Of a stretch of 64,000 nucleotides of DNA, positions 1-7,762 are shown piece after piece. Source of the stretch: Acidobacteriota bacterium. GTDB lineage: Bacteria; Acidobacteriota; Vicinamibacteria; Vicinamibacterales; UBA2999. Position numbers and translations under genes: made by a program. Numbering within the stretch: the stretch's first letter is position 1; each line of letters opens with the position of its first letter. The stretch lies in assembly GCA_030697165.1 (NCBI GenBank), contig JAUYQQ010000004.1, positions 62,001-126,000 of the forward strand, in the 5' to 3' direction. The notes beneath the pieces were generated by a model. It had not been told where the DNA came from. It did no database searches and saw nothing but the letters and a program-made list of their open reading frames with translations.

Positions 1-142
1 GGGCGTGGATGCCGAGTTCGCGAAGCAGGCTGCCCACGCGCGCGGGCCCGCCGTGCTTCATCACGTCGTCCAGCGAATCGAGCCACTCCCGGGTTTCGAG
101 GGCTTCGAGCTGGGCGGCATCGGTAGGGGCGGTGTTTCTCAT
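1..142 (-). CDS. aceE: Pyruvate dehydrogenase E1 component, N-terminal fragment (cut by window edge)
   Basis: Only the first 47 codons are inside the window. The reading frame begins with ATG at 142 and encodes a leader followed by ETREWLDSLDDVM, the conserved opening of homodimeric AceE-type E1 proteins, which decarboxylate pyruvate in the pyruvate dehydrogenase complex. An AGGAAGG sequence lies about 12 nt upstream of the start, which supports this start codon. The rest of the gene, including the thiamine diphosphate site, is off the left edge, so the function rests on the N-terminal signature alone. It is divergent from the uracil-DNA glycosylase gene to its right. Confidence 0.72.
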   Translation of the reverse strand, partial: MRNTAPTDAAQLEALETREWLDSLDDVMKHGGPARVGSLLRELGIHA

Positions 143-275
143 GGCCGACTATTACCTTCCTGATAGGAGCGAACTTCTCGTCGTTTGGACAACCGGACCA
201 TTTTACCGGGCTTGGGGGGCAAATGAAAGCGGCGGACCGGGGCGAACGGCTTGTAACATGTTGCAACGCCTACAC

Positions 276-1004
276 ATGAGCCCTTCTCGCGCTAATCGTC
301 CCCTTGTTCTCTCGGCCGTTCAGACCGCCATCGTTAGCTGCAACCGTTGCCCCCGCCTGCGCGACTACTGCCAGGAGGTGGGCCGGGTAAAACGGGCCGC
401 CTATCGCCAGGACCATTATTGGGCCCGGCCCGTGCCGGGGTTCGGCGACCCTGACGCCCGGGTCCTCTTTCTGGGCCTGGCGCCAGCCGCCCACGGCGCC
501 AACCGCACCGGCCGGGTCTTTACCGGCGACGGCACCGGCGGCTCCGGCGACTTCCTGATGGCCGCCCTCAAGCGCGCCGGCTTCGCCAACCGCGCCACGT
601 CCCAGCGCGCCGACGATGGGCTCGAGTTGAGGGATGCCTACATCGCGGCGGCCGTCCGCTGCGCGCCGCCCGCGAACAAGCCGCTGCCCGAGGAGGTCGA
701 TCGCTGCCTCGTGCATCTCGTGAACGAGGTGGCCGCCCTGCCGCGCCTGCAACTCGTCGTGGCCCTCGGCAAGATCGCCTGGGATGCGTGGTTGAAGGTG
801 TTGGTCCAGCAGAGCGTCACACTCCCCCGCCCGCGTCCGGTCTTCTCGCACGGCGCGATCGCGCACGTCAGCACCCGAGCACCTCAGCACCCAAGCACTC
901 TGGTTGGGATGTACCACCCGTCTCGACAAAACACGAACACGGGGACGGTAACGCCGGCGATGTACGACGCGGTGCTGCGGCGGGTCAAGGGCGCGCTCCG
1001 GTAG
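276..1004 (+). CDS. Type-5 (UDGb-like) uracil-DNA glycosylase
   Basis: About 242 aa. The protein has the family-4/5 UDG layout: a cysteine-rich N-terminus for the iron-sulfur cluster (CNRCPRLRDYC, residues about 22-32), motif 1 GLAPAAHGANRTGRVFTGD, and motif 2 near the C-terminus, YHPSRQNTNTG. These enzymes excise uracil and other deaminated bases from DNA. The alanine-rich form of motif 1, without the catalytic Asp or Asn of other families, is typical of family 5. The frame is open further upstream, but the start at 276 gives the usual spacing to the first Cys pair; ATG at 258 is an alternative. No clear Shine-Dalgarno is visible. It stands alone, between divergent aceE and the convergent sensor gene. 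Confidence 0.85.
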   Translation: MSPSRANRPLVLSAVQTAIVSCNRCPRLRDYCQEVGRVKRAAYRQDHYWARPVPGFGDPDARVLFLGLAPAAHGANRTGRVFTGDGTGGSGDFLMAALKRAGFANRATSQRADDGLELRDAYIAAAVRCAPPANKPLPEEVDRCLVHLVNEVAALPRLQLVVALGKIAWDAWLKVLVQQSVTLPRPRPVFSHGAIAHVSTRAPQHPSTLVGMYHPSRQNTNTGTVTPAMYDAVLRRVKGALR

Positions 1005-1035
1005 AATTCTCCGCGTGATCACCCAGGGCGAGCCG

Positions 1036-2943
1036 TTAGCGCGGCGGTGCCGTCGGCGGGCGGTGACCCTCGAAGCCGGTGAGCGACATGGCCACGAGGT
1101 TGGCCAGCGCGACGGCGAACGTCTGCTCGTCGTGAGACCAGCGACGCACGCGGCCGGTGTGCTCGCAGCACAGCACGCCCACGACCCCGCCGCCCACCCG
1201 GATCACGGAATCCATCATCGAAGTCACGCCGAGGTGCGTCAGGTAGCCTTCCGCGAACTGCCGGGTCCGCGGATCACGGTGGGCATCGTCGGCCGCCAGC
1301 ACGTCGGCCTCGAGCAGCGCCTGGAAGTACGGCGGGTTGTCGGCGGCGGAAATCTCGCTGCCGGACGAGTGACGATCTTCAGTCCGCTCGTACAAGTCGA
1401 GGCACCGAATGCCGGTGCGCTGGTCGTTGTAGCGCCAGATGCTGACGCGCTCCACTTCGAGCGTGCGCACGGCGACCTCGGTGATGCGATGGAACGCCTC
1501 GGCCAGCGACTCGTCGTCGTTGGGCAGCGCGTTGCTGGCCAGCTGAATCAGGGCATTGCGCTGGCGCTGGTAGCGCTGATCTTCGGCCAGGCGGTTCGCT
1601 TCCACGGCCCGGGCGCCGCTGATGTCCTGGATGATGCCGACCATGCGCTGCGGCTTGCCGCTCGGCGCGTAGTCAATGCGAGCGCGGCTGTGCACCCAGC
1701 GCTCTGACTTGTCGGGGTGGACGATCCGGTACTGATGCTCGAAGTGGCCGCGCGTGGCCACCGCGCGCTCGAAAGCGGCGTCGAGTTCGTCACGGTCGGA
1801 CGGGTGGACTACCTCGCGCCACCCGGCGCCGGTCCGCGGGTGATCTGGGCCAATACCGAGCACACGATCGAGATTCACCGAGCTCGTGAATGTGTCACCC
1901 GGGATATCGAAGACGAAGCTGCCCAGTTGCCCCACTGCTTCGGCCTCGCTCAGCAACTGTTCGTTCTCGCGCATCGACTCGTAGAGCCCCTTGAACTGGG
2001 TGGCCTGCCGCTTCCGATAGAACGCCGCCACGCCGCCCGCCCCGACGAGGATCATCAACGTGATCAGGATCACGGCCACGCCGGCGCGATAGCGGGCCTC
2101 GGCCCACACTTCGTCGGCATCGAGCTTGGCGACCAGGAACCAGTCGGTGTTCGCCACCGGCCGCAAGTCGGCCAGCACCGCGACGCCGCGATAATCGGTG
2201 CCCTCGGTGGGGCCTTCGGTGCCGAGAACGGCCATGACCGAGACCGCCTCCGGCTCGCCCATCGATTGGCGAATCGTCAGCGCCGTGCCGTGTTGATGGC
2301 GCATCTCGTTGAGAAACATCACCTCGTCGCCGTCCCGCCGCACCAGCATGGTCTCCGCGGTTGGACTGGGGGTCGGCCAGGTCTGCAGCATCGGGAACAG
2401 CAGCTTCTGCGCGTCGGTGCGGAGCACGACCACGGCGATCGGTTGGCCGAGCGGGTCTCGCACGGCCGCAGCCGTGTCGACGTAGACCCGGCCATCGCCG
2501 CCGCGGAAGAACTCGCCCATGACGGGGTCGTTGCCGGAGAGCGCAGCGATCACGGCCGGCGATCGCTCGGGAAGTGAAGCCGCCTGGCCGCCGGTTGCGA
2601 GCAGGCCCTGCCCGGCGGGGGTGATCACGAACGCGCCGGCATAGCCATAGGTCCGAACGCCGGTGTCGAGCACGGCTCGGGCATTCGTCAGGTCGGCGGC
2701 GGGGTCACTTTGGTGGGCCGCGAGTTCACGGCTGACCGTGGGCGCCCGCGACAGGGCCGCCGCGTGATCGAGGCGCGCCTGCCGCCACAGGTCCAACTGG
2801 TCGGCCTTGAGCGCGCCAATGGCGGCGATCGCCTGGTAGCGCTCCCGGCGGATCTGCCTGGACTCGGTACCGTAGTAGCCATACCCAAGCGCCGCCAGCG
2901 TCATCGCCGCGGCCACCAGCGGTCCCGCCCATCGACCCCACAT
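1036..2943 (-). CDS. Membrane sensor with periplasmic region, PAS and GAF domains, no output domain
   Basis: About 635 aa. An N-terminal membrane segment (about residues 5-25) is followed by a large extracytoplasmic region resembling a Cache sensor, a second membrane helix (about 285-310), a PAS/PAC fold (about 340-450, with the PAC-like MVGIIQDISGARAVE) and a GAF domain (about 470-625). The protein ends just after the GAF domain with no histidine kinase, GGDEF, EAL or phosphatase module. Its presumed role is ligand sensing with signalling through a partner protein. The start is placed at ATG 2943; an in-frame GTG lies at 2970. The neighbouring genes offer no obvious partner. Domain calls are from reading the sequence; the ligand is unknown. 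Confidence 0.7.
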   Translation of the reverse strand: MWGRWAGPLVAAAMTLAALGYGYYGTESRQIRRERYQAIAAIGALKADQLDLWRQARLDHAAALSRAPTVSRELAAHQSDPAADLTNARAVLDTGVRTYGYAGAFVITPAGQGLLATGGQAASLPERSPAVIAALSGNDPVMGEFFRGGDGRVYVDTAAAVRDPLGQPIAVVVLRTDAQKLLFPMLQTWPTPSPTAETMLVRRDGDEVMFLNEMRHQHGTALTIRQSMGEPEAVSVMAVLGTEGPTEGTDYRGVAVLADLRPVANTDWFLVAKLDADEVWAEARYRAGVAVILITLMILVGAGGVAAFYRKRQATQFKGLYESMRENEQLLSEAEAVGQLGSFVFDIPGDTFTSSVNLDRVLGIGPDHPRTGAGWREVVHPSDRDELDAAFERAVATRGHFEHQYRIVHPDKSERWVHSRARIDYAPSGKPQRMVGIIQDISGARAVEANRLAEDQRYQRQRNALIQLASNALPNDDESLAEAFHRITEVAVRTLEVERVSIWRYNDQRTGIRCLDLYERTEDRHSSGSEISAADNPPYFQALLEADVLAADDAHRDPRTRQFAEGYLTHLGVTSMMDSVIRVGGGVVGVLCCEHTGRVRRWSHDEQTFAVALANLVAMSLTGFEGHRPPTAPPR

Positions 2944-3016
2944 CCGGTGAACACTATATAGCGCCAGCACGACAGCTGCTACGCGTGTCCGCGACCGCCG
3001 GTACGAGGCGCCTGCT

Positions 3017-4180
3017 TCAGAACGTGCCGCCGGCGCCGGCGCCGCCCGAACGGCCGCCGCCGCCGATCGACGGATCGGGCGTGGGCGTCGATGCCGTCAC
3101 GGGGACTTCGACCTGGGCCGCCGACACCAGGGCGAGGTGGCCGGTCAGATCGCGGTCAGAGGCCACCAGGCGCGATGCCGTGTAGCCGCGACGCCGGCCG
3201 TCCTCGCCGGCCGCGAGCCAGCGCCGCACCCCCACCGCAATCGCCATCAACAGCAGGCCGAACACCATGGGATCCCACTCGTGCCGTCGACTGCCGAGAT
3301 ACTCCTTGTTCGACAGCAAGGTCCCGAGCGCCATCGCCACGCCACTCCACAGCAGCGGCCGTTCCCGTCCGCGGATGGCCAGCCACAACACGATCGCGGG
3401 CAACACCCAGATGGCAGCGTAGGTGATCCAGTGGACGACCGAGCCGCGGTCGACGCGCGAAACGCCGCTCGACAACACGAGGTTGACAAGCACGTAGATG
3501 CCCAGCCAGGCTGCCGCCTCGATCACCATGAGGCCGTCGCCGGGGTACTCGTCGCCGTGTTCCGCGCGCGCCGCCCGCGCCGCGGCCGCGGCGGCGGCGA
3601 GGATGACGACGGCGAGCAGTCGCTCGATGGGCTCGGACGACCCGAGTTGAAACGGCAACGCCGCGGCAGCCACCAGGGCGAACACCGCTGCGTAGACATA
3701 GCCGAAGTGGCGAAACAGCACGAACAGCATGGCGGCGGCGGTCGCCAGCCCGATGACGAGCGGCCAGTCGCCGACGCCCACATCTGTGATCAGGAGCGCC
3801 GCCCCCGCCGCCACCAGGCCGGCGGCGCTGAGCGCGGCTGCTTCTTCCACGCCGAAGCGATACAGGTGGTAGCGGCTGACCAGGTGTGACGCCAGCCAGA
3901 AACAACCGGCGCCGACGACCAGGCACAGCACACCGGCGCCCGCGGCGTTGGACACGTCGAACAGCGCCACGGCGAACAGGCCCAGGGCCGACTGCAGGAT
4001 GATGCCGCCGAACACGAACAGCGTAATGCGCAGGAACTTGTTGGTGCGCCGCAAGTCCACCGCCATTTGCGGGATCAGGATGTCGCGCTGTTCCTGATTG
4101 AGCAGGCCCGACTTGGTCCAGTCTTCCACCAGCCGGCCGGTGCGAATCGCGCGCTCATCGTCCAGGTCGTAGGCGCTCAT
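3017..4180 (-). CDS. DUF2157-like polytopic membrane protein (second of pair)
   Basis: 387 aa. A short soluble N-terminus (GRLVEDWTKSGLLNQEQRD, a DUF2157-like helical segment) precedes about ten hydrophobic helices and ends in a Gly-rich tail (IGGGGRSGGAGAGG). The start ATG at 4180 overlaps the stop of the upstream paralogue by 4 nt (ATGA), so the two are translationally coupled. The frame stays open upstream of 4180, but that stretch lies inside the other gene. DUF2157 proteins are uncharacterised integral membrane proteins. This is the last gene of an operon running from the GDPD gene at 6883. No catalytic motif was seen. Confidence 0.7.
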   Translation of the reverse strand: MSAYDLDDERAIRTGRLVEDWTKSGLLNQEQRDILIPQMAVDLRRTNKFLRITLFVFGGIILQSALGLFAVALFDVSNAAGAGVLCLVVGAGCFWLASHLVSRYHLYRFGVEEAAALSAAGLVAAGAALLITDVGVGDWPLVIGLATAAAMLFVLFRHFGYVYAAVFALVAAAALPFQLGSSEPIERLLAVVILAAAAAAARAARAEHGDEYPGDGLMVIEAAAWLGIYVLVNLVLSSGVSRVDRGSVVHWITYAAIWVLPAIVLWLAIRGRERPLLWSGVAMALGTLLSNKEYLGSRRHEWDPMVFGLLLMAIAVGVRRWLAAGEDGRRRGYTASRLVASDRDLTGHLALVSAAQVEVPVTASTPTPDPSIGGGGRSGGAGAGGTF

Positions 4181-5118
4181 TCGTCCCGTCCGACGTGGCG
4201 GGCCAGCGCCACCAGTGCAATCAACACCAGCGTGCCGGTGACCAGGCCGTAGAAGAAGATCGCCGTCGGCCCGCCGAGCACGTCGAGCAGCTTGAAGCTG
4301 ATCGCGCCGTAGCCGTAGAGGATGCCGTAAGTGACGAACGCAAACTTCCGGTGACGAATCCCGAGCAGAATCGCAGCCGAGCACAGGGCCAGCAACGCGC
4401 CGAGATACGCCAGGCCAATTCCGGGTTCGCCAATCCCCGACGCCATCGCCGCCAACACCACGTTGGCCGCCAGGTGGAGGTAGACATCCAGGAAGTGCGC
4501 CTTGACGCCCTGCCGGTAGAGCCACGTGCCGATGCCGGCGACGAACGCGCCATAGATCAAGGCGGTTGCCCGCAGCGGGTCGGCGGCCACCACGTCCAGC
4601 CCGGACACGCGAATGCCCAGCCAGCCGGCCAGTGACGAGAGCGCCAACGACAACACGAACCGGTTGTCGAAGCGGTAGGCCAGCCCGCCAAAGAGCACGC
4701 TGACGATCAGCAGGTGGTGATGCCAGTTGGCGAAAATCTGGAACCGGTATTCGATGAAGCCGATCTCGGCGGATAACACGAGGCAGCCGAGGTACAGCAC
4801 ATAGTCGAGCGACAGGTGGGGCGACTCGACCTCGGTGTTGGCGTACGGCGCGGCCTTCGCAAAGCAGTACGAGAATGCGGCCGCGACGATCAGGGTCAGC
4901 AGCGACAGGATCGCGGCATCACCGAGATTGGCCACATACGCACGCATCGTCCAGCCGAGCCCGCCGACGAACGCCAGCACGCCGATGTACAGCAGCGCGC
5001 TCAACTCGACATAGACCGAGACGCGCTCCCGGCGGACCAGGGCGGCGAGCGTGTCGTGCTGCGCCGGGGTGATGGTGCCCACGGCCCTCCACTCCTCGAG
5101 CCGTTCGAGCGTGGTCAC
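4177..5118 (-). CDS. DUF2157-like polytopic membrane protein (first of pair)
   Basis: 313 aa. It starts with GTG at 5118 (VTTLERLEEWRAVGTITPAQ), whose N-terminal helical segment matches that of the downstream protein, and it continues with about nine membrane helices. The GTG overlaps the TGA of the threonine dehydratase gene (GTGA), and its own stop overlaps the next start (ATGA). The frame extends upstream to 5520 only as a shadow of the dehydratase gene. The two DUF2157-like proteins look like paralogues that could form a heteromeric membrane assembly, which is an inference. Function is unknown. Confidence 0.7.
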   Translation of the reverse strand: MTTLERLEEWRAVGTITPAQHDTLAALVRRERVSVYVELSALLYIGVLAFVGGLGWTMRAYVANLGDAAILSLLTLIVAAAFSYCFAKAAPYANTEVESPHLSLDYVLYLGCLVLSAEIGFIEYRFQIFANWHHHLLIVSVLFGGLAYRFDNRFVLSLALSSLAGWLGIRVSGLDVVAADPLRATALIYGAFVAGIGTWLYRQGVKAHFLDVYLHLAANVVLAAMASGIGEPGIGLAYLGALLALCSAAILLGIRHRKFAFVTYGILYGYGAISFKLLDVLGGPTAIFFYGLVTGTLVLIALVALARHVGRDE

Positions 5119-6077
5119 CCGAGGACCCACTTCAGCTTGACCTGGTCCAGGTTGCCACCGCTCATGATGCAGACCACGCGCTTGCCCGCAAGCCGGTCTT
5201 TCAGCTTCATCGCGGCGGCTAGCGACGCCGACCCGGCGCCCTCGGCCAGGTTGTGCGTCGTCCGCAGCGCCAGGCGCACCCCGTCGGCCAGTTCCTCTTC
5301 GGTCAGCGACACGAAGTCGTCCAGGTGCTGTTTCAGGATGCCGAAGGTCAGGTCGAAGGTCACGCGCGTGGCCATGCCCTCGGCGAAGGTATTGGCGGAG
5401 GTGCCGACCACGCGGTCCGGCCCCCGCCACGAGCGCTCCACCGCATCGGCATTCGCCGCCCCCACGCCGATGATTTTCGTCTTCGCGCCGAGGGCGTTGC
5501 GCACGGTGATCAGGCCACACGCACCTGACCCGCCGCCGATGGCGACCAGCACCACGTCCACGTGAGGCAGGTGTTCAAACACCTCGAGACCATAGGTACC
5601 GACCCCGGCCAGCAGCAGCGGCTCGTTGGCCGAGTGGACATAGCGCGCGCCGGTGGCGGCCGCGCGCTGCTCGCACTGCTCACGGGCCTCGTCAAAGTCG
5701 CGGCCGACCTCTTCGACGGTCGCGCCGTAGGCGCGCATGGCGGCGTTCTTCTCGGGGTTGTTGCCGAGCGGCACGAAGACCGTGCAGGCGACGCCGTGGA
5801 TCCGTGACGCCAGGCCGATCGACTGGCCGTGGTTGCCGGTGCTGGCGGTCACGATGCCACGCGCTTTCTCTTCGTTGCTGAGCGACCCGACCAGGTTGAG
5901 GCCGCCGCGCACCTTGAAGGCGCCGGTCGGATTGTGGTTCTCGTGCTTCACCCAGACCGACAGGCCGGTCGCCTGGTCGAGCAACGGATGCTTCAGCAGC
6001 GGCGACGGACCCAGGTGCGGCCGAATCCGCTCGCGAGCGGCGTAGATGTCGTTGAGGGTCGGCGGCGTCATGTTCAT
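5115..6077 (-). CDS. PLP-dependent threonine/serine dehydratase
   Basis: 320 aa, the length of short catabolic (TdcB-like) or serine/threonine dehydratases without the ACT-like regulatory domain of biosynthetic IlvA. The PLP lysine is K55 in NPTGAFKVRGG, the STGNHGQ loop binds the substrate carboxylate, and IGGGSGACG and the C-terminal MSGGN form the phosphate-binding and ring-nitrogen parts of the site. The expected reaction is deamination of L-threonine or L-serine to the 2-oxo acid and ammonia. The start ATG overlaps the GDPD stop by 4 nt and the stop overlaps the next start by 4 nt. Exact substrate (threonine, serine or a racemase activity) cannot be told from the sequence. Confidence 0.85.
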   Translation of the reverse strand: MNMTPPTLNDIYAARERIRPHLGPSPLLKHPLLDQATGLSVWVKHENHNPTGAFKVRGGLNLVGSLSNEEKARGIVTASTGNHGQSIGLASRIHGVACTVFVPLGNNPEKNAAMRAYGATVEEVGRDFDEAREQCEQRAAATGARYVHSANEPLLLAGVGTYGLEVFEHLPHVDVVLVAIGGGSGACGLITVRNALGAKTKIIGVGAANADAVERSWRGPDRVVGTSANTFAEGMATRVTFDLTFGILKQHLDDFVSLTEEELADGVRLALRTTHNLAEGAGSASLAAAMKLKDRLAGKRVVCIMSGGNLDQVKLKWVLG

Positions 6078-6883
6078 TCAGGTTGGCGCTCGTTATACCA
6101 CGCGGCCATTACCTTGACGGCGATGTCGGGCCGATCAGAGATCACGCCGTCGACGCCCCACTCGAGCAGGCGGATGATGTCGGCTTCCTCGTTGACGACC
6201 CACACCTGGATCACCTGGCCTTCGGCGTGCACCTGGTCGATGAACGCCGGCGTCACCACGCGCAGGCGGCCGGCGCGCTCGGGCACCTGGAACGCGACGT
6301 AGGGCCGCGGCCCGATCCACGGCCAGCGCACCCACGACCGATGGAGCGCCCAGCGGGCCTCGGGCTGCGACGCGCTGGTCACGATCTCGGGAGCCTCTTC
6401 GCGCAGCGTCACGATCGAGCGCTGGTGGAAGGAGCCGACGCAGACCCGCTCGACCGCGCCGGCCGCGCGCACGTCACGCGCGACCGCGCGGGCCAGCTCC
6501 GGCTCGCCCCCCTTCATCTCGATGATCACCCGGGCCTCGCGATGGCGCGCCAGCACGGCCGCCAGCGTCGGGACGCCGTGATCCTGGCCGCGGAACGGGT
6601 GCGTGCCCTCGCGCTCGAAGCGGTAGCCCGCATCGACGCGCGCCAGGTCGTCGGCCGTGAAGTTGCGGACCGGCCCCACGTGGTCGGTCGTGCGATCGAG
6701 CGTCTTGTCGTGAATGACGACGGGCACGCCGTCAGCCGACAGCTGGACATCGAGTTCCAGGCCATCGGCGCCGAGAGCCAGGCCGTGGTCGAGCGCAGCC
6801 ATGGTGTTTTCGGGAGCCAGCCGCGCGCCGCCGCGGTGCGCGAACACCAGGGGACGAGGCGACCGGAACACGGGCACGCGCAC
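6074..6883 (-). CDS. Glycerophosphodiester phosphodiesterase
   Basis: 269 aa, full length for a bacterial cytosolic GDPD (UgpQ type). It carries the catalytic HRGG...PENT segment (residues about 16-26), the metal-binding ELDVQLSADGVPVVIHD and the C-terminal WGVDGVISDRPD motif of the TIM barrel. It would hydrolyse glycerophosphodiesters to glycerol 3-phosphate plus an alcohol. It begins with GTG at 6883 and is the first gene of the coupled operon continuing with the dehydratase. No signal peptide is seen, so a cytoplasmic location is expected. Why lipid-headgroup turnover is coupled to amino-acid deamination here is not clear. Confidence 0.88.
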   Translation of the reverse strand: MRVPVFRSPRPLVFAHRGGARLAPENTMAALDHGLALGADGLELDVQLSADGVPVVIHDKTLDRTTDHVGPVRNFTADDLARVDAGYRFEREGTHPFRGQDHGVPTLAAVLARHREARVIIEMKGGEPELARAVARDVRAAGAVERVCVGSFHQRSIVTLREEAPEIVTSASQPEARWALHRSWVRWPWIGPRPYVAFQVPERAGRLRVVTPAFIDQVHAEGQVIQVWVVNEEADIIRLLEWGVDGVISDRPDIAVKVMAAWYNERQPE

Positions 6884-6951
6884 CGGGGTATGTTCGCATG
6901 GGGTGCGACAAACCTAAAAGGGTTGTCGCCAGGCCTGCGTATACTCGCGCC

Positions 6952-7755
6952 ATGCGGATGTTCGACACGCTCGGCGCCCTGGCCGTGTCGCTACTGCCCC
7001 GACGGCACTGGCGCGCGTTCGATCAGCTGCCCCTGCACGTGATGGCGCCGGTCGCGGGAGTCCTCACCAGTGTCGCGGGCGCCGCCCTCGGCATCCGCGG
7101 ATTCTTCGACTATCTAGAGCGCATGCGCGGATCGGCGGCCGGGTCGATAATCGCGGTGGCTCAACAGCAGATCACGGGTGGACTTCCGGAAACCGCGGCC
7201 GTGAGCGCCGTGCCGTCGACGGTGTGGATGGTGGCCCCGGTTGCCTTCGCGTTCTTCACGCCGCTCGGGCTGTTCTCAATCTACCTGGTCGGCAGTGGAC
7301 TGGCGCGCGCCGTGTCCGGCTGGATCGACGAACCATTCGGGGACCCGATTCTCACGGCTATCGACAGCCTGATCCGCCGCCTCCGCGGCACGGCCGTCAC
7401 GCGCACGGCCGAACGCGAGCGCCTGGCGGCCGAGGGCGCGGACGAGCCGGATCGCCGCTACCCCGCCGCCTGGGCCGATTTACCCGGTGCCGACTTCGTG
7501 ATCGTGGCGGCGCGCCGCAAGGCCGGCTGGACCCCGGGCACATTTGTCATTACCGACGAGGGCTGGTTTACGCTGGGCCAGTCGTTTGACCGGCCCACGC
7601 CGAACGGCCTCCGCACGATCTATCCGTTGACCGTGCTGCAGACCCTCGAGGTGCTGCGAAAAGGCGTGCCCTATGACATGCCACCGCTGCGGCCGTACCC
7701 GCCGCGGCGGCGCGGCCCGGTGGCTGAACCGTTACCCCCGCCGAACGAGTCATAA
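6952..7755 (+). CDS. Membrane protein of unknown function with RDD/PH-like soluble tail
   Basis: About 267 aa. ATG at 6952 begins MRMFDTLGALAVSLLP. There are two or three hydrophobic helices (about residues 28-50 and 95-125), then a soluble region (about 145-245) with VIVAARRKAGWTPGTFVITDEGW and a Pro/Arg-rich tail. I do not recognise the family. It ends 8 nt before the AAA+ gene and is on the same strand, so it may be part of the same transcript as the AAA+/VWA pair and help place that pair at the membrane. The frame is open back to 6898, but the 6952 ATG fits the start of the hydrophobic region better. Confidence 0.6.
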   Translation: MRMFDTLGALAVSLLPRRHWRAFDQLPLHVMAPVAGVLTSVAGAALGIRGFFDYLERMRGSAAGSIIAVAQQQITGGLPETAAVSAVPSTVWMVAPVAFAFFTPLGLFSIYLVGSGLARAVSGWIDEPFGDPILTAIDSLIRRLRGTAVTRTAERERLAAEGADEPDRRYPAAWADLPGADFVIVAARRKAGWTPGTFVITDEGWFTLGQSFDRPTPNGLRTIYPLTVLQTLEVLRKGVPYDMPPLRPYPPRRRGPVAEPLPPPNES

Positions 7756-7762
7756 TGGCGAC

